NCBI GenBank assembly: GCA_946811695.1
Contig: OX328124.1
Location: 95,064,804-95,128,803, forward strand
DNA from: Gonocerus acuteangulatus
Taxonomy: Eukaryota; Arthropoda; Insecta; Hemiptera; Coreidae
Reading direction: 5' to 3'
Length of the DNA: 64,000 nt
Below, in pieces: positions 40,201 through 47,499 of this stretch. Positions within the stretch are counted from its first letter, which is position 1. Each line of letters begins with the position of its first letter. The position numbers and the translations under genes are program-made. Under the pieces are notes generated by a model that was given only the letters and a program-made list of their open reading frames with translations, did not search any database and was not told where the DNA came from.

Positions 40201-42855
40201 TATGTAAAATAATACCAATATCTCTAAAAATAATAACCTTTTTTTTTTCTTTACATGTTCAATCGACCATTAAGCTTTATTACCAAGAATATCTATTATT
40301 CTTTTAAATAGATATTATTTTCCTGTTTATTTTCTTCTTTCAGCAATGCCATTGGACCCCTGATTGCTGTGTGGCTTATATTTGTAGAAGGAAGTGTATT
40401 GCAGAGATCTGAAACACCTCTCTTCACTTTGATTTATGGTGGTATCGGGATTTCTATTGGGCTTTGGATCTGGGGGAGAAGAGTCATAAAGACTATTGGA
40501 GAAGATCTTACCAAAATTACTCCTTCAACGTAAGCAATAAATTTAAAACAGCATAAACCTTATTTTTCTTAGTCTAATCTTTTATCCCCGAAAGCAGTTG
40601 AGGATCCAGCCTCTAGAGCCTAATCCATAGGTCTTTGTCCTCTGCTTGATTTCTTCGCCTTTCCCAGTCAATATCTCACCCCATCATTACAATTTTTCGG
40701 TTATCTTCTTACCTCCACTTTAGGTTTGTATGTAACTCTTGCATTTGTGAGACTTTGGCCAAACCATCTCAGTCGATGTTCCCAAAGTTACCACATCTGC
40801 TATTCCCACTTTGAGTTAGCTCATGGAGTGGCATTTATGATCCTCATTCTGTTTTTTCCTCCGCTCTAGTCTGCTCTGGAAGCACCTTTTGATTTAGTAT
40901 TTATTCTTAGTAGTATTAGGTAGCAAATGTTAGTATAGGAGAGAACGTCTTATTGTATAATTACCATTGTTATACCTTAGAGACTGCTTTCTTTCATAGG
41001 AATCCTTGTTTGAAGAAGCCAAAATATCTTTCTGCCTGTCCTTTTTTTTTCTCGTCTGGGTACTTGAAGTCGCTTTCTAACTCCAGTTTTTCCCTCTTTA
41101 GTCATACTACTCTGTCTTTCAACAATGGATCATTCCACATTTGGCCTTCCATGAATTAATTTCCACGTTGACATGCAACAGCTCTCCTTATAGGATGCGA
41201 AGGTTGAATTGGATATTCCTGCCCAAATAAGACAATGTCCAAAAAAGCGAGGAATATACTGAGCTGATAAGATCAGAGAATAAAATTTCTTCTCCACAAA
41301 ACATTCTCTTATTTTTTCTGCGTTTCTTCATAGACTTTTTAAAATTCTTGTTACCGAGGCAAAACTTAGGGGCAGAACAACTCAAGAGCATCAGTATAAG
41401 GTTGACTCACTCTCAGACAAGATGTTGCCTGGTAAATATGAATTTTACGAAGTCCCTTTGAGGACGAGATGGAAGGCCCAAAACAGGTCAGAGCAGAAGA
41501 AAATATAGGGTAGTTTTGGGAAGAATATAGTTTATTCTATGAAATTATCAGCTCAGTATATAATATTATCAAAATTAAGATCAAATACATAGGAGAAGAA
41601 AGAATAGATGTACCTATATGTGCATATGAAAATATATATATATATATATTGTGGTGTTTAGTGGATTGCCCCACGTTGGGTCACCATGATGTGGTGTTTG
41701 GGGGGATGGAAGAAAAGAATTTTAAAAAATTATTATAGAAAAAGTTGATTTGAAAAGTTTTTATTATATTTTCATTATGTCTCAGGGATCATTTAATATT
41801 ACCAAATTCACCACATACGGATTTATGAATAAAACTATTTGAATAATTAAATTAATTTAATAAATTTCCTGAAAGAAAAGCATGAGAAATATATTATTAG
41901 AACCACTTCTTACCATCTGTCCTTTTATGTGTTGAGACCATATTAAATACCATAGTAAATAAAATAGAGTTGGAAACAAATGACTTATATTGAAATAAAA
42001 AATATATTATTTATGACTTGGCATGGCTGTGGTATAAACTTAAATATAAGAAAGAAAAGGTGCTTGACTCACATAATTGTATCAATGTTTGGGCATTAAA
42101 GAAAAATTAGCACATAATTAAAATATTAACTTATATATTCAAATATAAATATTGGCCATTATTGAAATTTTAGCTAGCTTTTGAATTTAATTGAGTATTG
42201 GCAGTTATTGAGGTATACTCAGCTTATAATACGGATGATGTTCTGGAAGTGAAGAGGCAGACTGGTAGTAGTTATGTCGGCATGTTGAGGAGAATGATGG
42301 TCGGCTGCTAGATCATAGAGTGGTGTCTGGCCATCATGTGAAGATGAAGTGAGAGCTTGGTGTCGGCTGACCAGCTGGTTCTGCAGCGAGATCGTGTGCC
42401 CTTCGTCTCTGGTGCTCGAATGAAGAGGCTCTGGCCCTTCGCTGGCGCTGGAATGAGGTCGTGTGGTGGGGGAAGGCCCTTTTTATAGGTGTTACTCCCA
42501 CCATACCAAGGGCGTTTGGCTTCAGCGATCGCCACTTGGATGTTCAAAGGGCATTTTTTGGAAGCAACTCTATTCTTATCTTCCTGGGAAACTTGTATAC
42601 CTTATCGCTCCTAGCCGAGACATTTGGAATCTTCTTTTATTTCACACTGCCTTTAAAAAAAAAATAAATACTGCCAAGCTAAGCACTGCCAATTGCTATC
42701 CCTTTTATTACTCTTTTATTTATTTAATTGGTTGACAAAAGATAATATTTGTGATGGACTTATGGAATATAACTTAGCCTTTATCTTGAATATGAATGCT
42801 ACTCTTTGCTAAGCCAGAAACTGACTCTTTCTAGAGCACCCCCTTTTAGATCATT

Positions 42856-42918
<63 letters not shown>

Positions 42919-45076
42919 CATAATTTTCCTAAAAGGCTTCTAGGTCAAATACGTTGATAATTTTTCCTTAAAAAATATTTTTATTTCCTTGGTATGTCTG
43001 TAGCTTCTTTTGGGAATCTCATGGTGTTTAAAAAGAAAAACAAGGTTTAGTAGAAACTATTGTTTGCAGATGTGATTCCTTTGAAACAAAGCCCAACAAC
43101 AGCTTATTTTGATTTAACGATTCTATTTTTGAATGAGTGAATGCTTAGCTTTGCTTCCACATACATGATTGTAACTTTTTCTAGAAGAATATTAAATGGT
43201 TTCTATAATAATTTTCATTTGTTAATTTAAACATTAAAATAAATTAATATAACAAAAATTAATAAATTAATGTTTAAATTAATGTTTTAGAGGCTTCACA
43301 ATTGAAATTGGTGCAGCTCTAACTGTGCTATTGGCTTCCAAAATAGGTCTACCTATCAGTACAACACATTGCAAAGTTGGGTCAGTGGTTTTCGTCGGAT
43401 GGTGCAGCTCTGACTCTTCTGGTGTTGACTGGGCTCTCTTTAGGTATGTTCATTTATTTTCAGCAATATATCAGTTGAATAGATAGCCAAGAGACATAAA
43501 ATTCTCTTGTTGTTAAATTTTTATTTTGTAATAACGTATTGTTATGCTTGTAAGTTTAAGCAATGGCATTTTTATTTAAGGCTAAGAGGAGATACCACTC
43601 CTTACTAGGATTTAAATGTATTAAAACACTGTATAATGGGGTCTCCCGAGGTCTAGTGGCTAACGCCTTAGTTTCATATGCGGTTCTTTCCACGGATGGT
43701 GGGTTCTATTCCCACCGGCGTCAGAAATTTTCTCATCTAACGGATCGTTAAAAAAATTCCTCGTCGCCCTTTGGATGTCGGCGCTAACAGCCCAGATGTC
43801 GATGCGCCGTAGGAAAAAAAAAACACTGTATAATAAATGGTGCTAATGACCCAAGCAGTCGAAGCACCTTAATAAAAATAAAAACACTGTGATATATACC
43901 AGCAGTGCCTTGGCGCTATTGGCCAAGTTGTAGATGTGCCGAAAAAAAAATAAATAAATAAATAAAAACCAGCAGTGCCTTCATTTTTAAATTTTTATTT
44001 TTTAGAAAAAATCACTAGCCAAGCTGGGTTTTTTCTAAAGCCACTGAAAATATTGAATATTGTATTATGCAGTGATATAATCAATTTAAATAATAAAACA
44101 ATTACCCACTCTGAGCTTTATATGCCAATAACATGTCTTACTTTAGGTAAATACGATGCTTTACCATTTATCTGAAGTTTCGGCTCCTTTGGATGGATTA
44201 ACTTGCAGTGCTGTGATACGAAAACCTATTAGCATAATTGGCAATACACCTGGGCATAAAATTGGAGGATCTTGGGGGATTGATTTTTTTATTTATTTAT
44301 TTTTTAAAGCGTATCTGCTTCTAGGCCATTAGCACTTTTGAAAAATCAATTTACTCATGGCCTATACAATCGAAAGTACTATATAGTGGTACAACAAATG
44401 CTTCGCTTTAATAACTATCAAGCCAATTAACACAAATATTATAAGACTTCATTGACTTGACAATATTATTAGCATACAATTATTTATCCATAATCAATCC
44501 AAAAAGTTCTTTTTTCTATCAGTTCAATATAAATAAAAATAATTTAATCAAGCAGTTGGGTAAATGTAATAAGAATACATTAACAATAAATGCTCATAGA
44601 AGACCTAAACATATATTCTTGAAACAAAACAAAAAAATATACAATCCGGATTTTGTGCCGATGTGGTGAAACAGACTCCGGATTCGGATTCAGCGTGTCG
44701 AAATACATAAGAATATATATGTATGGCGTCTTTGGAAAATACCACTTTTTTTTTGTGCTTGTGTAATCAGTTCATTTTTCTGTCTCCATGACATATTTCT
44801 AATAATTTGAATAATAATTTGAAATTTGTATCAGGTATCTGGAACAGATTGTAATTTTCTTCCAGTAATAAAAAAAAAAAATGTATTACTTTATGAAGCA
44901 ATTATTAAATAAATAAAATATTTGATAGAAATTAAAATTTATCACCAATATTAGAATTACTTATGATTTTATTCTTATTTTTCAGGAATATAATTTCTGC
45001 ATGGGTTGTAACTGTACCAGTTGCCGCTCTACTGAGTGCTGGCTTCATGGCAGCGTTACGCCCCATCATCCTCTGA
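12338..45076 (+). CDS. NaPi-III: Type III sodium/phosphate symporter (SLC20/PiT family), 14 coding exons
   Basis: This plasma-membrane carrier imports inorganic phosphate with sodium. Coding exons: 12338-12530, 21861-21959, 23115-23258, 24225-24407, 28716-28835, 30237-30764, 35038-35094, 37771-37904, 38999-39086, 39906-39964, 40069-40184, 40344-40529, 43291-43443, 44986-45076. They total 2151 nt, giving 716 residues, close to the 650-680 of human PiT1/2. All introns are GT-AG and the frame is open throughout. The duplicated PHO4 signature is complete: [11 protein letters not shown] at residues 27-37 and GGNDVSNAIGP at 569-579. The paired P-I-S-x-T-H motifs are at 113-118 and 657-662. Residues ~247-545 form the large hydrophilic loop typical of PiT proteins; its sequence is diverged and I recognise no domain in it. 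The ATG at 12338 is chosen because it directly precedes the first membrane segment in CACCGAGATGG context. Exons 2-7 are all phase 1-1, so any could be skipped without a frameshift. Confidence 0.97.
12531..14693 (+). other. Intron 1, 5' part
   Basis: Holds an A run at 12610-12641, a T run near 12820-12838 and otherwise AT-rich sequence with no gene or recognisable repeat. Confidence 0.6.
14694..14882 (+). repeat. 5S-rRNA-headed SINE, copy 1
   Basis: The head is a diverged 5S rRNA: GTTGAATACATCCGGTTCC, ATCACCGAAGTTAAGCAACG (box A region) and TGTATGGGTGACCGACTACG (box C), ending GTGCTGTTGGC. The tail follows: AAAAGGGTGGCAACCTGTAG, AAGCCCGGCG, AACGCTGTAAAAAA. Relative to true 5S rRNA, about 11 bases near the 3' end are missing, as in the copy at 63653. 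It is a Pol III retroposon, not a 5S gene. Confidence 0.9.
14883..15689 (+). other. Intron 1, unique AT-rich stretch
   Basis: No gene or clear repeat seen. Confidence 0.5.
15690..16930 (+). repeat. Degenerate tandem-repeat array
   Basis: Variants of AAACTGATAAGCATATATTA, CCTGA and CATTATAAGGAAGG recur every ~40-60 bases. A larger unit containing TGTTTATTTCGT, then TAAACTG, recurs at about 15918 and 16738. An (AT)n tract (16358-16413) and unrelated GC-richer DNA (16200-16350) interrupt the array. Confidence 0.6.
16944..17480 (+). pseudogene. Jockey-like LINE ORF2 fragment
   Basis: A broken frame reads [20 protein letters not shown], then [20 protein letters not shown] and VLRTIAN. These match the Jockey-clade pattern Y-L-G-x-x-L-D-x-R-L-x-W, then E-L-W-G-x-x-x-x-x-x-I-x-x-x-Q-x-F and K-V-L-R-x-I. 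Several stops and frame changes show it is dead. Confidence 0.75.
17555..17778 (+). mobile_element. hAT-like MITE, copy A (ends unclear)
   Basis: GGGCTGCAGCCCCTCCCGAA, then AGGTGTAATAGCGTTTTAGT and TTCCTATATACGCCCATG match the better-delimited copies at 27653 and 33775. The 3' end is intact; no clean target duplication is seen. Confidence 0.7.
18199..18449 (+). other. Exon-like open segment in intron 1
   Basis: A good acceptor (TTTTTCTCAG) at 18198 and donor (GCGAT|GTAAGC) at 18450 bound an open frame of about 83 residues including [20 protein letters not shown] and [18 protein letters not shown] recognise no family. In the transporter mRNA it would add unrelated sequence after residue 64, so it may belong to a nested gene or an old transposon protein. 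Confidence 0.2.
18762..18826. repeat. (AC)n microsatellite
   Basis: Nearly pure AC run, interrupted once by AT. Confidence 0.95.
18850..19093 (+). mobile_element. hAT-like MITE, copy B
   Basis: Begins GCGTATATAAGGGGGGCTGC and ends TCCTATATACGCCCACG, so the termini are inverted repeats of about 10-13 bases. The interior matches copies A, C and D. Confidence 0.75.
19474..19544 (-). mobile_element. Solo SINE tail with 12-bp target duplications
   Basis: The target duplication TTGGAGTTATAT is at 19474-19485 and 19533-19544. Between them, on the minus strand, lies GGTGCCAATGGCCATAGCAG, TCGACACACC and an A-rich end, matching only the 3' tail of the SINEs at 43638 and 63653. Confidence 0.85.
20130..20635 (+). 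repeat. Retroelement-like segment with decayed hammerhead-like motif
   Basis: An imperfect inverted repeat pairs TCTGTTCTTCTTTTTGTATT (20138) with GCAGAAAGAAGAACAATACT (20297). Downstream at 20566 is CTGAAGA, an extra A, GGCTTGA-loop-TCAAG, then GAAGC where GAAAC is expected. The order of boxes resembles 57848, but the core is mutated. Confidence 0.4.
20900..20970 (+). mobile_element. hAT-like MITE, 3' end only
   Basis: TTATTTCCTATATACGCCCC then TG is the conserved end; its complement CAGGGGCG is a classic hAT-type terminus. Confidence 0.6.
20990..21270 (+). repeat. Fragment of the element with ~135-bp units
   Basis: CCCCCTCCTGCTGGACCAGT and GCGAGTTTCATGAC match its last unit; GTGAGTCCAACATTAATAGC matches its right end. 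Confidence 0.5.
21861..21959 (+). CDS. NaPi-III: Transporter exon 2
   Basis: [20 protein letters not shown] and [10 protein letters not shown], matching the PiT extracellular stretch after membrane segment 2. Acceptor GATATTCTAG, donor CTTA|GTAAGT. Confidence 0.93.
21960..23114 (+). other. Intron 2
   Basis: AT-rich; a dispersed-repeat end (CGTGCAACCTCGATAGC) lies near 22937. Nothing else recognised. Confidence 0.6.
23115..23258 (+). CDS. NaPi-III: Transporter exon 3
   Basis: [32 protein letters not shown] and following residues, the first PIS-G-TH motif of the PHO4 domain. Confidence 0.96.
23259..24224 (+). other. Intron 3
   Basis: AT-rich, with T and A runs near 23890-23902 and 23950-23964. 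No gene seen. Confidence 0.6.
24225..24407 (+). CDS. NaPi-III: Transporter exon 4
   Basis: [20 protein letters not shown] and [20 protein letters not shown], two conserved PiT membrane segments. Confidence 0.95.
24612..25500 (+). repeat. Composite dispersed element, copy 1
   Basis: Begins AAGTCTGTCACACAGGAACT, contains about 2.3 units of the ~135-bp tandem repeat (24983-25300), then AGTTTCGTGACGAAAAAAAC, GTGTTAACAGACACACA and an (AC)n/(AT)n tract to 25496. Copy 2 starts 1.5 kb downstream in the same orientation. Confidence 0.85.
26150..27250 (+). repeat. Composite dispersed element, copy 2
   Basis: Same layout as copy 1 but with about one extra ~135-bp unit; the (AT)n tract is at 27074-27121. 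It continues through ATGAGTCCAACCTCAATAGC to GGAGGAAAGTGCTAATAACT. That end resembles, inverted, the left end GCATAACTAAGCACTTTCCT, so the whole unit may have imperfect terminal inverted repeats. Confidence 0.8.
27398..28410 (+). mobile_element. DNA transposon with 5-bp TSD, deleted copy
   Basis: TTTCA duplications at 27393-27397 and 28411-28415 flank termini CAAGGTGTCTACT and AGTAGACGCCCTG. Subterminal sequence matches the 4.86-kb copy at 55085-59945 in reverse orientation. No transposase frame remains. The superfamily is uncertain; the CA(G)GGTGTCTAC end fits some hAT groups. It is interrupted by the MITE at 27653. Confidence 0.8.
27653..27912 (+). mobile_element. hAT-like MITE, copy C, with 8-bp TSD
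   Basis: CTTCCTCG at 27645-27652 and 27913-27920 flanks a 260-bp element that begins CATGGGCTGCAGCCCCCC and ends TATATACGCCCATG. It is nested in the transposon at 27398-28410. Confidence 0.88.
28716..28835 (+). CDS. NaPi-III: Transporter exon 5
   Basis: [20 protein letters not shown] and [12 protein letters not shown], the last membrane segment of the first half before the large loop. Confidence 0.93.
28836..30236 (+). other. Intron 5
   Basis: AT-rich with one GC-richer patch at 29235-29330 of unknown origin. No gene recognised. Confidence 0.6.
30237..30764 (+). CDS. NaPi-III: Transporter exon 6 (large loop)
   Basis: Encodes 176 hydrophilic residues of the central loop, including [20 protein letters not shown] and a lysine-rich stretch [12 protein letters not shown]. 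Acceptor TTTTTTCAG at 30236, donor CAAG|GTGAGC. A weaker internal donor (AAG|GTAAAT) at 30742 could shorten it. Confidence 0.9.
30765..33650 (+). other. Intron 6, 5' part
   Basis: AT-rich; (AT)n at 31221-31279. No gene recognised. Confidence 0.6.
33690..34209 (+). pseudogene. LINE ORF2 C-terminus split by a MITE
   Basis: Before the insertion the frame reads [13 protein letters not shown] up to 33774; after it, from 34063, the duplicated target lets the frame continue [20 protein letters not shown] and end [17 protein letters not shown] with a stop at 34207-34209. V-K-H-I-L-T-E-C is the usual LINE C-terminal pattern. One in-frame stop upstream (near 33714) shows older decay. Confidence 0.75.
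33775..34062 (+). mobile_element. hAT-like MITE, copy D, with 8-bp TSD
   Basis: ATTCTAAC at 33767-33774 and 34063-34070 flanks a 288-bp element that starts CAGGGGCCTATATAAGG and ends CCTATATATACCCATG. The CAGGGG terminus and 8-bp duplication are diagnostic of hAT-type transposition. No coding capacity. Confidence 0.92.
34210..35037 (+). other. Intron 6, 3' part
   Basis: AT-rich with T runs; nothing recognised. Confidence 0.6.
35038..35094 (+). CDS. NaPi-III: Transporter exon 7 (57 nt)
   Basis: [20 protein letters not shown] in the central loop; phase 1-1, so a natural cassette exon. Acceptor TTTTACAG, donor ACAG|GTATAA. Confidence 0.8.
35095..37770 (+). other. Intron 7
   Basis: Contains copy 2 of the repeat at 6440 (36665-36760) and a T run of about 46 bases (37250-37295). 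No gene recognised; small frames at 36852 and 37160 look spurious. Confidence 0.6.
37771..37904 (+). CDS. NaPi-III: Transporter exon 8
   Basis: [20 protein letters not shown] and [20 protein letters not shown]; loop sequence. The acceptor AAATAAATAG is weak in pyrimidines. Donor CTCTATCT|GTATGT, phase 0. Confidence 0.85.
38144..38310 (+). repeat. tRNA-headed SINE in intron 8
   Basis: GTCTCCCGTAGTCTAGTGGC and TAACACC form an A-box head like that at 43641; the B box is decayed and a C run has expanded. The central AAGGGTGGTAACCTGTAGAT, then AGCCCG, is shared with the 5S-headed SINEs. It ends GGAGCGCTGTAAAAAAAATA. Confidence 0.85.
38400..38540 (+). repeat. tRNA-like fragment
   Basis: TAGTTCGAATCCCGC is a perfect B box but no complete cloverleaf or A box could be placed upstream. 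Probably another SINE head. Confidence 0.3.
38999..39086 (+). CDS. NaPi-III: Transporter exon 9
   Basis: [20 protein letters not shown] and NNGNVTPAY, loop sequence. Donor TACG|GTTGGT keeps the frame; GTTG|GTACCA four bases on would not. Confidence 0.82.
39421..39837 (+). mobile_element. pogo/Tigger-like MITE with TA duplication
   Basis: Flanked by TA on both sides. Left terminus CAGTAAACTTCCTCTAATCC, right terminus GGAAGTTTACTG, inverted for about 24 bases with few mismatches. Length 417 bp, in intron 9. CAGTA with AATCCGGCA-like ends is typical of pogo-group Tc1/mariner elements. No intact transposase. Confidence 0.88.
39906..39964 (+). CDS. NaPi-III: Transporter exon 10
   Basis: [19 protein letters not shown], end of the hydrophilic loop; donor CCAATG|GTAGGA, phase 0. 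Confidence 0.82.
40069..40184 (+). CDS. NaPi-III: Transporter exon 11
   Basis: [20 protein letters not shown], start of the second PHO4 half. The GGNDVSNAIGP motif is split across the next junction. Confidence 0.95.
40344..40529 (+). CDS. NaPi-III: Transporter exon 12
   Basis: [20 protein letters not shown] and [20 protein letters not shown], conserved PiT membrane segments. Confidence 0.96.
40530..41632 (+). other. Intron 12, 5' part
   Basis: More GC than its neighbours but without a recognisable gene or repeat; possibly an old element I cannot name. Confidence 0.5.
41668..41686 (-). promoter_or_regulatory. Primer-binding site of an LTR retrotransposon
   Basis: On the minus strand TGGTGACCCAACGTGGGGC follows the LTR end directly. 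It closely resembles the complement of the tRNA-Lys(CUU) 3' end (TGGCGCCCAACGTGGGGC). Confidence 0.6.
41687..42858 (-). mobile_element. LTR of a retrotransposon, minus strand
   Basis: Read on the minus strand it starts TGTAATGATCTAAAAGGGGG at 42858 and ends CACCACATCA at 41687, i.e. TG...CA, with the primer-binding site adjoining. Both outer sides run into (AT)n tracts, so the internal region is lost. It is the 5' LTR remnant of a Gypsy- or BEL-type element of about 1.17 kb. The class cannot be fixed without the pol gene. Confidence 0.55.
42861..42916. repeat. (AT)n microsatellite
   Basis: Abuts the outer end of the LTR. Confidence 0.95.
43291..43443 (+). CDS. NaPi-III: Transporter exon 13
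   Basis: [20 protein letters not shown] and [17 protein letters not shown], the second PIS-x-TH motif and the most conserved part of PiT proteins. Confidence 0.98.
43638..43819 (+). mobile_element. tRNA-headed SINE with 15-bp TSD
   Basis: AAAACACTGTATAAT at 43623-43637 and 43820-43834 flanks the element. A box TCTAGTGGCTAACGCC, B box GGTTCTATTCCCACC, then AAAATTCCTCGTCG, and the tail CGGCGCTAACAGCCCAGATG, TCGATGCGCCGTA plus A-rich. CGGCGC and GCGCCG in the tail form a six-pair stem. Intron 13. Confidence 0.93.
43830..43880 (+). mobile_element. Solo SINE tail 2
   Basis: AAAACACTGT at 43820-43829 and 43881-43890 flanks GGTGCTAATGACCCAAGCAG, TCGAAGCACCTTAATAAAAA. Only the SINE tail is present. 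The stem is GGTGC/GCACC, a compensatory change from GGCGC/GCGCC. Confidence 0.75.
43912..43967 (+). mobile_element. Solo SINE tail 3
   Basis: ACCAGCAGTGCCTT at 43898-43911 and 43968-43981 flanks GGCGCTATTGGCCAAGTTGT, AGATGTGCCG and an A-rich (TAAA)n end. Tail-only insertion. Confidence 0.9.
43982..44985 (+). other. Intron 13, 3' part
   Basis: AT-rich; no gene or further repeat recognised. Confidence 0.6.
44986..45076 (+). CDS. NaPi-III: Transporter exon 14 (stop codon)
   Basis: [20 protein letters not shown], then MAALRPIIL and TGA at 45074-45076; last membrane segment. Confidence 0.96.
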
Positions 45077-45093
45077 GCTTTCAATTTAAAAGA

Positions 45094-45702
45094 AATAAAA
45101 TTTTAAAAAATTGGTGTTATAGTTTGTATGTTAGTCGATGTAAACTAAAGTTCTTTATACTAAATCCCTTTGTGTCCTTGCGAGTCTTAAAGACCAAATG
45201 TAGGACAGGTTATTTTTTACTTTTTTTTTAATTATTAATGTGGGTTCCAGTAGAGAAAATTATTGCAGTATTAATGTCTAACATTAGATACCTCGTTAGT
45301 AGCATTTTATTTTGTAACTTCTTATTTTTTAAGTATTTACAGTATTATTTTATTTGGTTGCTCAATTGTAGAAAATAGTTGTTTTCAGTGTTCTAATGAT
45401 AAATAAAATGTCTAAGAATACTTATACTTAGATTTGTTTAATTCTGATTTCTAGCCAAGAAATGATTCTTTAGTAAAAACAATGTTAGTGTCTCAGTCAA
45501 ATGACATTATATTTCTTCAGCTCTCATTGTAGGTTAATGATCTGCAAAACTAAGAACTTTTAAGAGATATACAATTCATTATTATCATTTATATGACTGC
45601 CCGCACAATGTTTTGTATTATAATTTGTTCATAATAATAGTTGTTAAAAAAAATATATGTTTTATATTTTTATTATGATTAATAAAATATCAAGTAAATA
45701 AA
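45094..45702 (+). terminator. Transporter 3' UTR with candidate poly(A) signals
   Basis: AATAAA occurs at 45094-45099, 45402-45407, 45681-45686 and 45697-45702. The first is only 18 bases after the stop; the later ones give a more usual 3' UTR. Which is used cannot be told from sequence. Confidence 0.5.
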
Positions 45703-47018
45703 GTTTGTTGGATTATAAATAGGAAATAAATTAGAATGTTTTGTTGTTAAATCATAGAGTATTTGGTTTTTAAATGAAATATATTGAAATAAATAGTTTA
45801 CTATTTTCCTGATCATAAAGTTCATTTTGCATAAAATGCAAAAATATAATCTGTAGGAATAGCTGTTTTAATCCTATCAAAATGTCTTTCTTATACTGGC
45901 CCAGTTTAATAAATTTGATTTCATAAAATTGTTTTTTGTTATACCTTTTCTTATATCAAATTCAAAACAAAATAAACATTTATGGTAAAATATTCAAGAG
46001 CAAAAATATTATTTGTTTTTACAACAAGGACTTAGGAAAACATTTCATCTTTCAACATATACCTACTCCATTAGCAAGAAAGCCTACGAGTACCCCATAA
46101 TGAGGCGTTAAATATGAAACTACTCTCAGAGAACCTGAAATGTTTAGCAAGTTCCTATAGGGAGATCTGCTTAACCCTTTAAGGGGCAAAGACGGCTTAA
46201 GCCGTCATAAGTTCAAAAATTCGTTCGCGGCACCGATTCTATCTATTTGTTGCTCTAATAGATATCCTGAGTCTGTTAAAACTATTTACAACCCTTCCAG
46301 CCCCTTTCTACCCTTTGGCAGCCCACATAACGGTACTTTGTCATCTTCCGGCACCTAGCGTAACCAAACTCGCCCCACCCTCTGAAGCGTTTTAAGTGAT
46401 TTCCTTCCACAGAAGCACATCTACCTTCAACAATGTACGAAAAAAAAATCGTATATCTATATGAAATATTATTGCTTGTTACTTTATCTCTCTAGAATAT
46501 GTCGCTAGGATGTTAGTGATAATTGTTTAGACGAAAGTATGGGTTTTTTGCAGTAGCGAGACAGGATATGCATTAAATATGGATATTTACACTGGAAAAA
46601 AGCGAGAAACCACATTCTAATTTAGGCCTAGGAGAACGGATTGTTTTTATCACAGTTTATTTATTTCCTTACTGCTTTATAAATGTCTCAAAGAGTAAAA
46701 ATATTTCTTCGCAAATTTTAATTTGAGTAAACGGGCTAATGGTCCGATTTAATAGAAATTCACAAAATAAGTAAGCAAAGAATCGAGAGGACAAGGCACC
46801 TACAGGTAAGAAATCCCACTATAGCCGTAAAAGATCGCGGTCGCAACGCGGGAAATGCCTAGACCTGTGTCATGCGGGTTTACATTCAAGTACACATTAC
46901 ATAGACCCTTAAAGCGCACAAACGGCTCAGGCCGTTTTAAAAAAAAAATGAAAAAGTTTGATTTTGCAATAAATATCAACTAAATAAAAATAAAAAATCC
47001 TGTCCTTCAAATTTGTCC

Positions 47019-47022
<4 letters not shown>
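45703..47022. other. Inter-stop region with piggyBac-like end
   Basis: TTAA at 46171 followed by CCCTTTAAGGGGCAAAGACG resembles a piggyBac-type terminus. A second, direct copy (CCCTTAAAGCGCACAAACGG) lies near 46907. No inverted partner or transposase is visible. Confidence 0.3.

Positions 47023-47074
<52 letters not shown>
47023..47074. repeat. (AT)n microsatellite
   Basis: Pure AT run. Confidence 0.95.
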
Positions 47075-47077
<3 letters not shown>

Positions 47078-47294
47078 CAAACAAAAATAAAATGCTGGTA
47101 CGTTTTTTTTTCAGCAAAATTGATACAAAAATCTTAGCGATTACAGTTATGCATTAATAGTACACATTGTATAGCTATTTTGATGCGGGAAATTCAATAA
47201 AACCGAAATTTCTTTTAATTGGTTTCAGAAAAGTGAAAAAAATAGAATTTTGGTTTCTGGTACTTAATAAACTAAAGAACTTCCTCACTGGCTC

Positions 47295-47450
47295 TCCTAC
47301 AGCACCCAAAACTGAGGTGGCCTGACTGCGTGGCAGAGGCTGCTAGATCTATCCTGGGTGATAGGAACTGGATGGCTTCAGCAAAAACGAGACAATAGCA
47401 GAAGCTGTTGGAGGAGGCTAAGCTTGTAGTGCCATAGCAAGTAACACTCA
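47295..47450 (+). pseudogene. RTE-like LINE 3' fragment, copy 1
   Basis: The frame reads RWPDCVAEAARSILGDRNWM, a stop, then QKLLEEAK. It matches the copy at 53340-53830 and the common LINE ending R-W-x-D-x-V-x-x-x-A-R-x-x-x-x-x-R-N-W ... L-L-E-E-A-K. Confidence 0.7.
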
Positions 47451-47499
47451 ATAACGATGGGTTGAGTTGAACATTGTTTCCCAAATTTGTCATTCATTC

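Noticed and set aside
40530..41632. A reverse-strand gene in intron 12
   Set aside because: The composition is slightly less AT-rich, but frames are short and show no known motif.
43641..43715. A functional tRNA gene
   Set aside because: A and B boxes are present but the cloverleaf is incomplete and the element continues into a SINE tail with target duplications.
46171..46945. A complete piggyBac element
   Set aside because: The two CCCTTTAA-type ends are in direct, not inverted, orientation and no transposase is present, so only one end is noted as possible.
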